From a virus, in IMG/VR virus record IMGVR_UViG_3300046749_000116, positions 1 to 24,673 of that record: a stretch of DNA of 24,673 nucleotides; one strand, written 5' to 3'. This document shows positions 1-5,828 of the stretch, one piece after another (the stretch's first letter is position 1; every line of letters starts with the position of its first letter). The position numbers and the translations under genes were made by a program. Under the pieces are notes generated by a model. The model saw only the letters and a list, made by a program, of their open reading frames with translations, did no database searches and was not told where the DNA came from.

Positions 1-2
1 CG

Positions 3-905
3 CTTTCACAACCATCTTGGAGCTTTTTAGCAGAACTTGGAGTACTGATAGTCGGAATGGTACTAATTATGGCAGTATCTAGTAGCATATATTTTAGCTT
101 ACCCGTCATTTTAGCACTATTAGGAGGACTTGGCTACAGTTCTTGGAAACTTGTAGAGTCTTCCTACTTGTTTGACGTTTCTGGCACGCTAGTTATACTG
201 TTTTTATTCTGGAGTATTGTACAATTCCGTAGTTTTATTACTCAATACTTGTTGAGATTACAGATCAAACAACAATTTGGGACGTATGTTAGCCCTGCGC
301 AGGTCGAAGCACTCCAAAAAGACCCATCATTACTGAGATTGGGTGGGTCGACGAAACAACTAACTTTCCTTTTTTCGGATATCCGAGGATTTACCCCGAT
401 TTCGGAATTTTACCAGTCAGACCCTCAAAAACTAGTGGAGCTGGTAAATAGATTTTTAACGAACCAGAGTGACATAATTATGAAACACGAAGGTACGATA
501 GATAAATACATGGGAGACTGCATCATGGCATTTTGGAACGCGCCTCTAGATGTAGAAGACCACGCTAGAAAAGCAACAGCAGCTGCTCTCGAAATGAGAG
601 AAGCTTTAGAGGAGTTGAATAGTGCACTCAAACTTGAAGGAAGCCCTGAAATCCATACTGGAGTCGGAATCAATACAGGACCGTGTGTTGTCGGTAATAT
701 GGGTAGTAGTAGTCGTTTCGACTATAGCGTTCTCGGTGATGCTGTTAACCTCGCTGCTCGCCTAGAGAGCAGCTGTAAACAGTATGACACCGATTTAATA
801 ATAAGTGAACATAGCATGGTGGAGGGCTATGTATATGAATTTATAGACGAGGTAACTGTCAAAGGCAAGACTGAACCTGTCAAAATTTATACCATACAAA
901 AATAA
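3..905 (+). CDS. CHASE2-type class III adenylate cyclase, C-terminal part (5'-truncated by window edge)
   Basis: The frame is open from the left edge, so the true start lies outside; the first internal ATG at 57 would cut through a membrane helix. About 300 residues are visible. Three hydrophobic helices come first, then a class III nucleotide cyclase domain. Counting from ATG 57, the metal-binding aspartates are D108 (FSDIRGFT) and D154 (YMGD), the purine-selecting lysine is K150, the second specificity position is S224, and the transition-state pair is N231 and R235 (NLAARLE). All catalytic positions are intact, and the Lys/Ser pair fits ATP use as in class IIIb enzymes, so cAMP production at the inner membrane is expected. 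Three helices just before a cyclase are typical of CHASE2 sensor cyclases; the sensor itself would lie off-window. It ends four bases before promoter P1. It could be phage cargo or, less likely, flanking host DNA. Confidence 0.85.
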   Translation, partial: LSQPSWSFLAELGVLIVGMVLIMAVSSSIYFSLPVILALLGGLGYSSWKLVESSYLFDVSGTLVILFLFWSIVQFRSFITQYLLRLQIKQQFGTYVSPAQVEALQKDPSLLRLGGSTKQLTFLFSDIRGFTPISEFYQSDPQKLVELVNRFLTNQSDIIMKHEGTIDKYMGDCIMAFWNAPLDVEDHARKATAAALEMREALEELNSALKLEGSPEIHTGVGINTGPCVVGNMGSSSRFDYSVLGDAVNLAARLESSCKQYDTDLIISEHSMVEGYVYEFIDEVTVKGKTEPVKIYTIQK

Positions 906-908
906 TGC

Positions 909-937
909 TTGACAACGACCTAATATTTTGGTATAAT
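909..937 (+). promoter_or_regulatory. Promoter P1, consensus sigma70
   Basis: A perfect -35 box TTGACA (909-914) and a perfect -10 box TATAAT (932-937) are separated by 17 bases. Transcription should begin near 944, just after the cyclase stop codon, and read the small-gene cluster toward the terminase. The -35 and -10 surroundings match those of P2 at 5781. Confidence 0.85.
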
Positions 938-942
938 TTAAA

Positions 943-962
943 TTGTGTACAAATATACACAA
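943..962. promoter_or_regulatory. Operator-like inverted repeat at the P1 start site
   Basis: A perfect 7-base inverted repeat, TTGTGTA (943-949) and TACACAA (956-962), has a 6-base spacer and covers the predicted +1 region of P1. It could bind a dimeric repressor or form a weak 5' hairpin in the transcript. It resembles a CRP site, but the TGTG and CACA cores are two bases too far apart. P2 has no such dyad. Confidence 0.4.
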
Positions 963-981
963 AGCATCGAGAGGAGAGCTA

Positions 982-1209
982 ATGAATACCGAGGAACTAG
1001 CCGCTGAGCTAGAAAAACATGAAGCGATATGCGCCGAACGTTGGAAGACCGTATTCAATCAGCTGCAAGCAATCGAACAACGGTCAGCCAAGCGCTTTGA
1101 CGGTGTTGAATCAACAATAACACGAATTGAAACAATACTGATAGGAGCAGCAGGCACTATCATTGTAGGAGGAGCAGGTGTCATTTACACCATGCTTCAA
1201 ATGCACTAG
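982..1209 (+). CDS. Small coiled-coil membrane protein (XhlA/holin-accessory-like)
   Basis: A 75-residue protein. The ATG at 982 is preferred over the one at 943 because GAGGAG at 971 gives a good ribosome binding site, and 943 would lie at the predicted transcript start of P1. Residues 1-50 are charged and helical with a heptad-like pattern. Residues about 50-72 (ILIGAAGTIIVGGAGVIYTM) form one membrane helix at the C-terminus. This layout, a coiled coil followed by a C-terminal anchor, matches haemolysin XhlA-type proteins that assist holins. No sequence-level identity can be shown, so a lysis role is only a suggestion. It is the first gene after P1. Confidence 0.6.
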   Translation: MNTEELAAELEKHEAICAERWKTVFNQLQAIEQRSAKRFDGVESTITRIETILIGAAGTIIVGGAGVIYTMLQMH

Positions 1210-1217
1210 GAGAAATT

Positions 1218-1412
1218 ATGAAAGAAGATTACGATAAAAAAGATATCAAGCAATCACCAAAAACCAAAGACATGAAGGTAGAGAAGAAACCTGAACTACC
1301 AGAAGGTTGGGGTATGTTTGTTAAAAGAGGAAAACATCTTTTGATTGACCCCAATGGAAAACAAACAAAACATGCTTCAAAAGAAGCAGCTATGGAGTAC
1401 GCAAATGGCTAA
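1218..1412 (+). CDS. Small hypothetical protein
   Basis: A 64-residue charged protein with a good ribosome binding site (AGGAGAAATT before ATG 1218). The first 25 residues are Lys/Asp-rich and probably disordered. Residues 28-64 contain a Trp-Gly pair, an IDPNGK turn and a C-terminal helix ending in YANG, which suggests one small beta-hairpin-plus-helix domain. I recognise no function. Its last 8 bases overlap the next gene, so the two are probably translationally coupled. Confidence 0.6.
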   Translation: MKEDYDKKDIKQSPKTKDMKVEKKPELPEGWGMFVKRGKHLLIDPNGKQTKHASKEAAMEYANG

Positions 1413-1572
1413 CGGAAAAATTACGAATCCTGATATTTCAGGATTAGAAGTAGAAGTTGAAGAAGTCGTTGAAAAACGCGACATCAGAAAAAATCTACTA
1501 CTTGCTAGAAAGAAACAGCTTCAACGCAAAAAAAGAGGATACGGTAAATTACCCAGCTCTTTAAGGCGATAA
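1405..1572 (+). CDS. Small basic hypothetical protein
   Basis: A 55-residue protein. ATG 1405 is chosen because GGAG lies 7 bases upstream and it overlaps the preceding stop; an in-frame ATG at 1345 lies inside the previous gene without a ribosome site. Residues 10-25 are acidic (repeated VEVEEVVE pattern). Residues 25-55 are strongly basic (RKKQLQRKKRGYGK). It opens a block of Lys/Arg-rich genes. No function is recognised. Confidence 0.55.
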   Translation: MANGKITNPDISGLEVEVEEVVEKRDIRKNLLLARKKQLQRKKRGYGKLPSSLRR

Positions 1573-1573
1573 G

Positions 1574-1593
1574 CTAAGCCCTTCGGGGGTTGG
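1574..1593 (+). other. Intergenic hairpin with UUCG loop
   Basis: CCC, TTCG, GGG form a core stem-loop at 1579-1588. After one G-G mismatch the stem extends with CTAA (1574-1577) pairing TTGG (1590-1593) by three Watson-Crick or wobble types of pairs. No T-run follows, so it is probably an mRNA stability or processing element and not a terminator. Confidence 0.45.
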
Positions 1594-1602
1594 AGAGTAA
1601 CT

Positions 1603-1707
1603 ATGCCATCAGGTAAAGGAACTTATGGGAAGACCAGAGGTCGTCCTAAGAAGAAGAAAAGAGGCGGTAAAAAGAAACGCAAAGGCATGAGACACCATGG
1701 CTGTTAG
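1603..1707 (+). CDS. Very small basic protein (34 aa)
   Basis: ATG 1603 follows GGAGAG (1592-1597), and the reading frame ends with TAG at 1705-1707, giving 34 residues. Lysine plus arginine make up 15 of 34 residues, with the run RPKKKKRGGKKKRKG in the middle. The opening MPSGKGTYG resembles short basic proteins I know from marine tailed phages, none with an established function. It overlaps the next gene by 11 bases. Such charge suggests nucleic-acid binding, but that is inference. The gene is short enough to be missed by gene callers. Confidence 0.6.
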   Translation: MPSGKGTYGKTRGRPKKKKRGGKKKRKGMRHHGC

Positions 1708-1882
1708 AAGACGCAGACGAAAAGCTTCTAGTAAAAAGCGTAATATACCTACTAACAAGAAGTTATATGCTAGGGTAAAGGCAAAGACCAAACGAAAGTT
1801 TGCAGTCTATCCTAGTGCATACGCCAACGCTTACTTAGTACGAGAGTACAAGAAAGCAGGAGGTAGGTACAGACGTGGCTAG
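1697..1882 (+). CDS. Basic small protein with YPSAYANA motif
   Basis: A 61-residue protein of which 23 residues are Lys or Arg. The N-terminal 35 residues are almost all basic. Residues 36-58 hold the motif VYPSAYANAYLVREYKKAGG, which I know as a recurrent motif in small phage and large-virus proteins of unknown function. The start ATG at 1697 lies inside the end of the preceding gene, and the stop overlaps the GTG start of the next, so translation is probably coupled through the whole block. DNA or RNA binding is plausible but unproven. Confidence 0.65.
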   Translation: MAVRRRRRKASSKKRNIPTNKKLYARVKAKTKRKFAVYPSAYANAYLVREYKKAGGRYRRG

Positions 1883-2162
1883 TGGTGGTCTTACTAAATG
1901 GTTTAAAGAAGATTGGGTAGATATATCTAGACCCAAGAAAGGCGGCGGCTACAAGAAATGTGGTAGAAAGAAAGCCAAGAAAGGGCGGAAAGGATACCCT
2001 AAGTGTGTACCAGCAGCAAAAGCTGCAAGAATGAGCAAAAGTCAAAAAACGTCAGCGATAAGACGCAAACGTTCAAAAAGACAAGGCGTAGGTGGTAAAC
2101 CTACAATGGTCAAGACCGTAGTTCGTAGAAGGAGAACAAGACGTGGCCGTAAGAAGACGTAA
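1875..2162 (+). CDS. Basic protein, DUF5872-like
   Basis: A 95-residue protein that starts with GTG at 1875, overlapping the previous stop by 8 bases. Residues 5-52 (GLTKWFKEDWVDISRPKKGG, then a Cys-Gly-Arg and YPKCVPAAKAARM) match my memory of the DUF5872 pattern found in phages and giant viruses. The two cysteines at about 29 and 44 flank a Lys/Arg-rich loop. The C-terminal half is nearly all basic. Family function is unknown. Overlap with genes on both sides suggests coupled, roughly equal expression. Confidence 0.65.
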   Translation: MASGGLTKWFKEDWVDISRPKKGGGYKKCGRKKAKKGRKGYPKCVPAAKAARMSKSQKTSAIRRKRSKRQGVGGKPTMVKTVVRRRRTRRGRKKT

Positions 2163-2457
2163 AGCCGGGGGTCGTAAGAAAGACCCTAGAATTAAAAGAG
2201 CAGGAGTTAGAGGATTCAATAAGCCTAAAAGAACGCCTGGACATAAAACTAAGTCACACATTGTTGTGGCTAAAGTTGGAAGTCGAATCAAAACAATTCG
2301 TTTCGGACAGAAAGGAGCTAAAACAGCAGGTAAACCTAAAGCTGGAGAGTCTCGTAGAATGAAGATGAAACGTAAGAGTTTTAAAGCAAGACACCGCAGA
2401 AATATTGCGAAAGGAAAAATGTCCGCCGCTTATTGGGCGAACAAGGTTAAATGGTAG
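2143..2457 (+). CDS. Basic protein, DUF6321-like
   Basis: A 104-residue protein with a GTG start at 2143 inside the previous gene. Over a third of the residues are Lys or Arg. The middle (FNKPKRTPGHKTKSHIVVAK) and the end (KARHRRNIAKGKMSAAYWAN) are a strongly conserved pattern in cyanophages and other marine phages, which I recall as DUF6321. I am sure of the pattern but less sure of the DUF number. No function is established. It closes the run of basic genes that began at 1405. Confidence 0.7.
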   Translation: MAVRRRKAGGRKKDPRIKRAGVRGFNKPKRTPGHKTKSHIVVAKVGSRIKTIRFGQKGAKTAGKPKAGESRRMKMKRKSFKARHRRNIAKGKMSAAYWANKVKW

Positions 2458-2466
2458 GAGAAACAA

Positions 2467-2775
2467 ATGGGATTAGCATTTGCACCGGGAAGAATGGCAA
2501 CAGCCCTTCCCACAACCAAAGAGACAGCTATAACTTGTGGAGATAGAAGTACTTATGTTAGACTTAGTAATGAGTCTAATGCAGTACAGACTGTAACTAC
2601 AGTTACTAGTGCCGATCCAAGTGTTGAAATGGGTTCAATCCGTTTACAACCTGGTGAAGTAATGGTCTTGTGGAAACGTAGAGAGTTCCACAAAATGTAT
2701 GCCTCAAGTGCTGAAGTTTGGGGGACTGGCGGAATGGCTAGACCTGTAGGCTTAGGCTCAGAATCACGAGGCTAA
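2467..2775 (+). CDS. Small beta-rich protein, possible virion decoration; similar to the gene at 3958
   Basis: A 102-residue protein with AGGAGAAACAA before its ATG. Residues 25-95 alternate short hydrophobic strands with turns, including YVRLSN, GSIRLQPGE and MYASSAEVWG. These align in order with VRLVN, GSFTLEAGA and IYASAATVKG in the protein encoded at 3958-4227, so the two look like diverged paralogs with one beta-sandwich domain. Phages often carry such domains as head decoration or fibre-base proteins; that role here is inference. There is no signal peptide and no membrane helix. Confidence 0.65.
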   Translation: MGLAFAPGRMATALPTTKETAITCGDRSTYVRLSNESNAVQTVTTVTSADPSVEMGSIRLQPGEVMVLWKRREFHKMYASSAEVWGTGGMARPVGLGSESRG

Positions 2776-2776
2776 G

Positions 2777-2794
2777 AGAAGGTTCGCGCCTTCT
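2777..2794 (+). other. Intergenic hairpin
   Basis: AGAAGG (2777-2782) pairs with CCTTCT (2789-2794) around the loop TTCGCG. It lies between the stop at 2775 and the start at 2807. No T-run follows, so a role in mRNA processing or stability is more likely than termination. Confidence 0.5.
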
Positions 2795-2806
2795 GGGAGA
2801 TAGAGA

Positions 2807-2998
2807 ATGTTTGAATTGATAAAAATCATATGGGGCTTAATCCAAGTTTTACCTATACTTATCACAATATGCTCAGCCATTGTAATGATGACTGATACAC
2901 CTGTTGATGATAAATTATGGGCAAAAGCTTACAAATGGATTGACCGCTTTGCTTTAAACATTGGAAAGGCTAAAGATAGAAACCCTCTACTTGATTAA
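2807..2998 (+). CDS. Small single-span membrane protein (holin candidate)
   Basis: A 63-residue protein. Residues 3-28 (LIKIIWGLIQVLPILITICS and onward) form one membrane helix, followed by a charged tail with DDKLWAKAYKWID and an end containing NIGKAKDRN. It resembles a short protein often annotated near lysis genes in marine phages. Size and one helix would fit a pinholin-like or class III holin, but no endolysin lies in this window to support the pairing. Preceded by GGGAGATAGAGA as ribosome binding site. Confidence 0.6.
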   Translation: MFELIKIIWGLIQVLPILITICSAIVMMTDTPVDDKLWAKAYKWIDRFALNIGKAKDRNPLLD

Positions 2999-3013
2999 CT
3001 TAAGGAGGCTGTT

Positions 3014-3214
3014 ATGCAAACAGCTGAACAAAAGAGATTAGAAGAGAAATTATCTTTACCACCTATGATATTCGCTATTGAGAAGGCTACCGCGATACTC
3101 ATATTTAAGCAGCGTCAAAAGTTGCACCGCCTTCTCACAACCAAGGAGTTGACAGCACTACCTCGTGGAAAAGACCGCGAGGCTTTGCTCTCGACAATAA
3201 TAGGGAGAAAATAA
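3014..3214 (+). CDS. Small hypothetical protein
   Basis: A 66-residue protein with a near-perfect ribosome binding site (AAGGAGG, 3002-3008). It is predicted mainly helical, with a hydrophobic stretch at about residues 15-31 that is too interrupted by charges for a confident membrane helix, then a basic helix (KQRQKLHRLL). No family is recognised. The stop codon overlaps the start of the porin-like gene by one base, so the two are probably translated together. Confidence 0.55.
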   Translation: MQTAEQKRLEEKLSLPPMIFAIEKATAILIFKQRQKLHRLLTTKELTALPRGKDREALLSTIIGRK

Positions 3215-3816
3215 TGAAAAAAGTACTCGCACTACTACTCGCTACAATTGCATTACCATCATTCGCTGGTGTTAATGGAAATGTTGGAGTATATTCTGAC
3301 TACTTCTTTAGAGGCGAAAGTCAAACTATGGGAAGTATGGCAGTTCAAGGGAACTTGGATCTGGACTATAAAGGAGCATATGGTGGCGTTTGGGTATCAC
3401 AAGTTGATATAATGGACGCAGACTGGGAATATGACCTTTATGGAGGATACAGATTAAACCTCAATGATACATGGTACGTTGACGGAGGAGTCATTCAGTA
3501 TAGATATGACGACAAAGCAATAGATCACGTTGAAGAGTGGTTTGTAAAAGGTGGGAACAATTGGATTGAACTCGCTATGTGGACAGATATGGACGACAAA
3601 GAAAAGCAATACAAAGAGGTAACTCTTAAAATGCCTTTAATTACAGTTGTTGATATATCACTAAGACATGGCATGTTTGATGATGATTCAGACTACCAAC
3701 AGCTAACAATTTCAAAATCTATGAGAAACTGGACATTAGGAATGGAAGTTCTTGATGGAGCCAGAGATGGAGAGTTTGTTGACTCAGCAGCATTTTTTGT
3801 CAGTAAATCATTCTAA
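3214..3816 (+). CDS. TorF-family (Gcw_chp) putative outer-membrane porin
   Basis: A 200-residue protein with a clear Sec signal peptide (MKKVLALLLATIALPSFA, cleavage expected after residue 18). The mature part shows the start pattern GVYSDYFFRGESQT, then AVQGNLDLDYKGAYGGVWVS and YDLYGGYRLN, which is the hallmark of the TorF/Gcw_chp family (Pfam Gcw_chp, TIGR02001). The rest is amphipathic strands ending in a C-terminal phenylalanine (SKSF), typical of beta-barrels inserted by the BAM machinery. It would act in the host outer membrane. The family is widespread in proteobacteria with poorly known function. In a phage it may change receptor display, block superinfection or aid uptake; all three are inference. 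The start follows AGGGAG and overlaps the previous stop. Confidence 0.8.
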   Translation: MKKVLALLLATIALPSFAGVNGNVGVYSDYFFRGESQTMGSMAVQGNLDLDYKGAYGGVWVSQVDIMDADWEYDLYGGYRLNLNDTWYVDGGVIQYRYDDKAIDHVEEWFVKGGNNWIELAMWTDMDDKEKQYKEVTLKMPLITVVDISLRHGMFDDDSDYQQLTISKSMRNWTLGMEVLDGARDGEFVDSAAFFVSKSF

Positions 3817-3947
3817 TGCCCATTAGAAAGACAAAGAAAGGCTGGAAGATAACCAATACTCCCGGTTTATCGAAAACTAAAAAGGCAGCGAAGCAAAGAC
3901 TTCGAGCCATAAAGTACAAACAAGGGAAAGGACGCAAAAAGCGTTAG
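3816..3947 (+). CDS. Very small basic protein (43 aa)
   Basis: ATG 3816 overlaps the porin stop by one base, and TAG ends the frame at 3945-3947. The protein has 43 residues, about 40% Lys/Arg, with TPGLSKTKKAAKQRLRAIKY in the middle. This resembles short phage proteins that carry a KT-x-KAA-x-RQ-x-RAI pattern, of unknown function. It directly precedes the second beta-rich protein, as the basic gene at 2143 precedes the first. Confidence 0.6.
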   Translation: MPIRKTKKGWKITNTPGLSKTKKAAKQRLRAIKYKQGKGRKKR

Positions 3948-3957
3948 GAGAAATTAA

Positions 3958-4227
3958 ATGTCAGTAAGATTTATAGGAGCAGAAGCAGCAGCAGGCACCT
4001 CAGCAGGTGCTTCAAGTAACTTCGAACTCGCGACAGAAGTAAGACTAGTGAATCTAGCCGCAGCTGAAGCCACCATCACAATATTGAATGGTGCGTCAGG
4101 AACAAACGTGCAAGGTTCATTTACTTTAGAAGCAGGAGCTTCGGAATACATATCTAAGGATATGGAAGATAGAATATACGCCTCAGCCGCAACGGTTAAG
4201 GGTGTACCAATTAACACAAGAAGGTAA
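3958..4227 (+). CDS. Small beta-rich protein, possible virion decoration; similar to the gene at 2467
   Basis: An 89-residue protein with ribosome site AGGAGAAATT. An Ala/Ser/Gly-rich N-terminus (residues 7-20) leads into a compact beta pattern: VRLVNLAAAEATITI, GSFTLEAGA, then RIYASAATVKGVPI. The spacing and the last motif match the product of 2467-2775. Similar short proteins occur in phage structural regions, where a trimeric or decoration role is often supposed. No direct evidence for incorporation into virions can be seen here. Confidence 0.65.
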   Translation: MSVRFIGAEAAAGTSAGASSNFELATEVRLVNLAAAEATITILNGASGTNVQGSFTLEAGASEYISKDMEDRIYASAATVKGVPINTRR

Positions 4228-4231
4228 CATT

Positions 4232-4456
4232 ATGAAAGAGGTCGATGGTAGAACTCTATGGCTACAAGAGAGCATTGTGAATGCAGCTAGCTTTACAGCA
4301 GCACTTGACATGGTAGCAGGAAAAAGAGAACTTAGTAGAAAAGAGAGGGATATGAAAAATGTTGCTCTTGCTTTTATGTACCTCTATAATGTTGTTGAGG
4401 AGCAAGGTCTCCTCAATGAAGTCGATTCATTTTTTAGTAATGAGACGATTCACTAA
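4232..4456 (+). CDS. Hypothetical protein upstream of terminase (small terminase position)
   Basis: A 74-residue helical protein. ATG 4232 is preferred over 4202 because it follows AAGAAGG and does not run through the previous gene. Its stop overlaps the start of the large terminase by one base. The small terminase subunit usually sits here, but this protein is short and I see no clear helix-turn-helix. Residues 38-47 (ELSRKERDMK) are charged, and the C-terminal half could form a packing helix (VALAFMYLYNVVEEQG). A reduced TerS is possible; an unrelated gene is equally possible. Confidence 0.5.
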   Translation: MKEVDGRTLWLQESIVNAASFTAALDMVAGKRELSRKERDMKNVALAFMYLYNVVEEQGLLNEVDSFFSNETIH

Positions 4457-5757
4457 TGTTAGAAATATCTAGAAAAGACATACTTCCAGACAACTTAATG
4501 GAGTTTCAAAGTGAAAACCGCTTTATTAAGTTACCGATACATGGCTACATGGAGCTACTAGGCATACAGCCTAATACTACTCAAGTAGCCATTATCAACG
4601 CAATTAACAATCCGAAGTATCGTTTTGTTACTGCGGCAGTCTCACGTAGACAAGGTAAAACATACATTGCTAATGTAATTGGTCAATTAGTTACTTTAGT
4701 ACCAGGCGCTAACGTTCTGTTAATGTCGCCTAACTACTCACTCTCGCAGATTTCATTCGACCTTCAAAGAACACTCATAAAACATTTTGAGCTAGAGGTA
4801 ATTAAAGATAATGCAAAAGATAAAGTTATTGAACTTTCGAACCATAGTACGATACGTATGGGCTCGGTTAATCAAGTGGATTCAGTCGTTGGTAGGTCCT
4901 ATGACCTCATCATCTTCGACGAAGCCGCACTTGTGGATGGAAGGGACGCTTTCAACGTCGCACTACGACCTACACTAGATAAAGAAAACTCCAAAGCTAT
5001 ATTTATATCTACCCCACGTGGTAGGAATAATTGGTTTGCGGAGTTTTGGCATAGAGGGTTTTCAGGGGAGTTTCCAGAGTGGGCATCAGTAAAAGCCACG
5101 TATCATGAAAACCCAAGAATTTCTGATGAAGATATCGCTGAAGCAAGGAAAACCATGTCGGAAAGCGAATTCAATCAGGAATATATGGCAGACTTCAATG
5201 TATTCGAAGGGCAAGTATGGGGTTTCAAAAGAGACAAGTGTCAGCAGGATTTAGCCGAATTAGATACTACAGGCATGGATATATTTGCTGGAATGGACGT
5301 AGGTTATAAAGACCCTACAGCTTTCTGTGTAATAGCATATGACTGGGACGCAGGTAAATATTATTTACTAGATGAGTATATGGACTCTGAAAAAACAACA
5401 GAACAACACGCAGAAAAAATCAGAGAACTAATCAATAAATGGGATATAGACTATATCTATATAGATTCAGCAGCACAGCAAACAAGATTTGATTTTGCAC
5501 AAAACTACGATATTAGTACTATTAACGCAAAGAAATCTGTTTTAGACGGAATAGGTCATGTCGCAGCAATCTGTGATAATGATAGACTTATAGTTGATCA
5601 AAGATGTCACGAGACTCTAATCTCCCTTGACCAATACCAATGGGATCCCAATCCGAATTTATTGAAAGAGAAACCAAAACACAACATGGCATCACATATG
5701 GCTGATGCATTACGGTATGCGTTGTACTCGTTCGAGACAAGTGCCACTAGCTTCTAA
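4456..5757 (+). CDS. terL: Terminase large subunit
   Basis: A 433-residue DNA-packaging motor with ATPase and nuclease halves. The ATPase half shows a Walker A-like motif SRRQGKT (63-69), Walker B LIIFDEAA with D155 and E156, and the coupling motif FISTP (183-187). The nuclease half has an RNase H-like core: D281 in MDVGYKDPTAF, D337 in IYIDS, and H414 with D417 in HMADALRYALY. All key residues are present and the length is normal. It would cut concatemeric DNA and pump it into the prohead through the portal encoded at 6187. It starts by one-base overlap with the preceding gene. Confidence 0.95.
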   Translation: MLEISRKDILPDNLMEFQSENRFIKLPIHGYMELLGIQPNTTQVAIINAINNPKYRFVTAAVSRRQGKTYIANVIGQLVTLVPGANVLLMSPNYSLSQISFDLQRTLIKHFELEVIKDNAKDKVIELSNHSTIRMGSVNQVDSVVGRSYDLIIFDEAALVDGRDAFNVALRPTLDKENSKAIFISTPRGRNNWFAEFWHRGFSGEFPEWASVKATYHENPRISDEDIAEARKTMSESEFNQEYMADFNVFEGQVWGFKRDKCQQDLAELDTTGMDIFAGMDVGYKDPTAFCVIAYDWDAGKYYLLDEYMDSEKTTEQHAEKIRELINKWDIDYIYIDSAAQQTRFDFAQNYDISTINAKKSVLDGIGHVAAICDNDRLIVDQRCHETLISLDQYQWDPNPNLLKEKPKHNMASHMADALRYALYSFETSATSF

Positions 5758-5780
5758 TTACCACCGCACAAAAATAGTTC

Positions 5781-5809
5781 TTGACAACATACCCGAAAGA
5801 TAGTATAAT
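5781..5809 (+). promoter_or_regulatory. Promoter P2, consensus sigma70
   Basis: TTGACA (5781-5786) and TATAAT (5804-5809) are both perfect, with a 17-base spacer, in the 71-base gap after the terminase. P1 and P2 share TTGACAAC and GTATAATTTAA. P2 would drive the HNH, portal and capsid genes; transcription should begin near 5816. Confidence 0.85.
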
Positions 5810-5828
5810 TTAATGAATGGAATAAGTT

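Noticed and set aside
943-962. A CRP-cAMP binding site at P1, which would link to the cyclase gene
   Set aside because: CRP needs TGTGA-N6-TCACA. Here TGTG and CACA are separated by ten bases, not eight, and the flanking A and T of the half-sites are changed. A dyad is kept, but not as a CRP site.
3-1209. Pycsar-like anti-phage defence (cyclase plus membrane effector)
   Set aside because: The cyclase has the Lys/Ser specificity pair and the membrane layout of signalling adenylate cyclases. The 75-residue neighbour lacks any cyclic-nucleotide sensor domain and is separated by its own promoter.
2776-2806. Hairpin at 2777-2794 as a transcription terminator
   Set aside because: The stem is short and no T-run follows; the next gene begins 13 bases later with a ribosome site.
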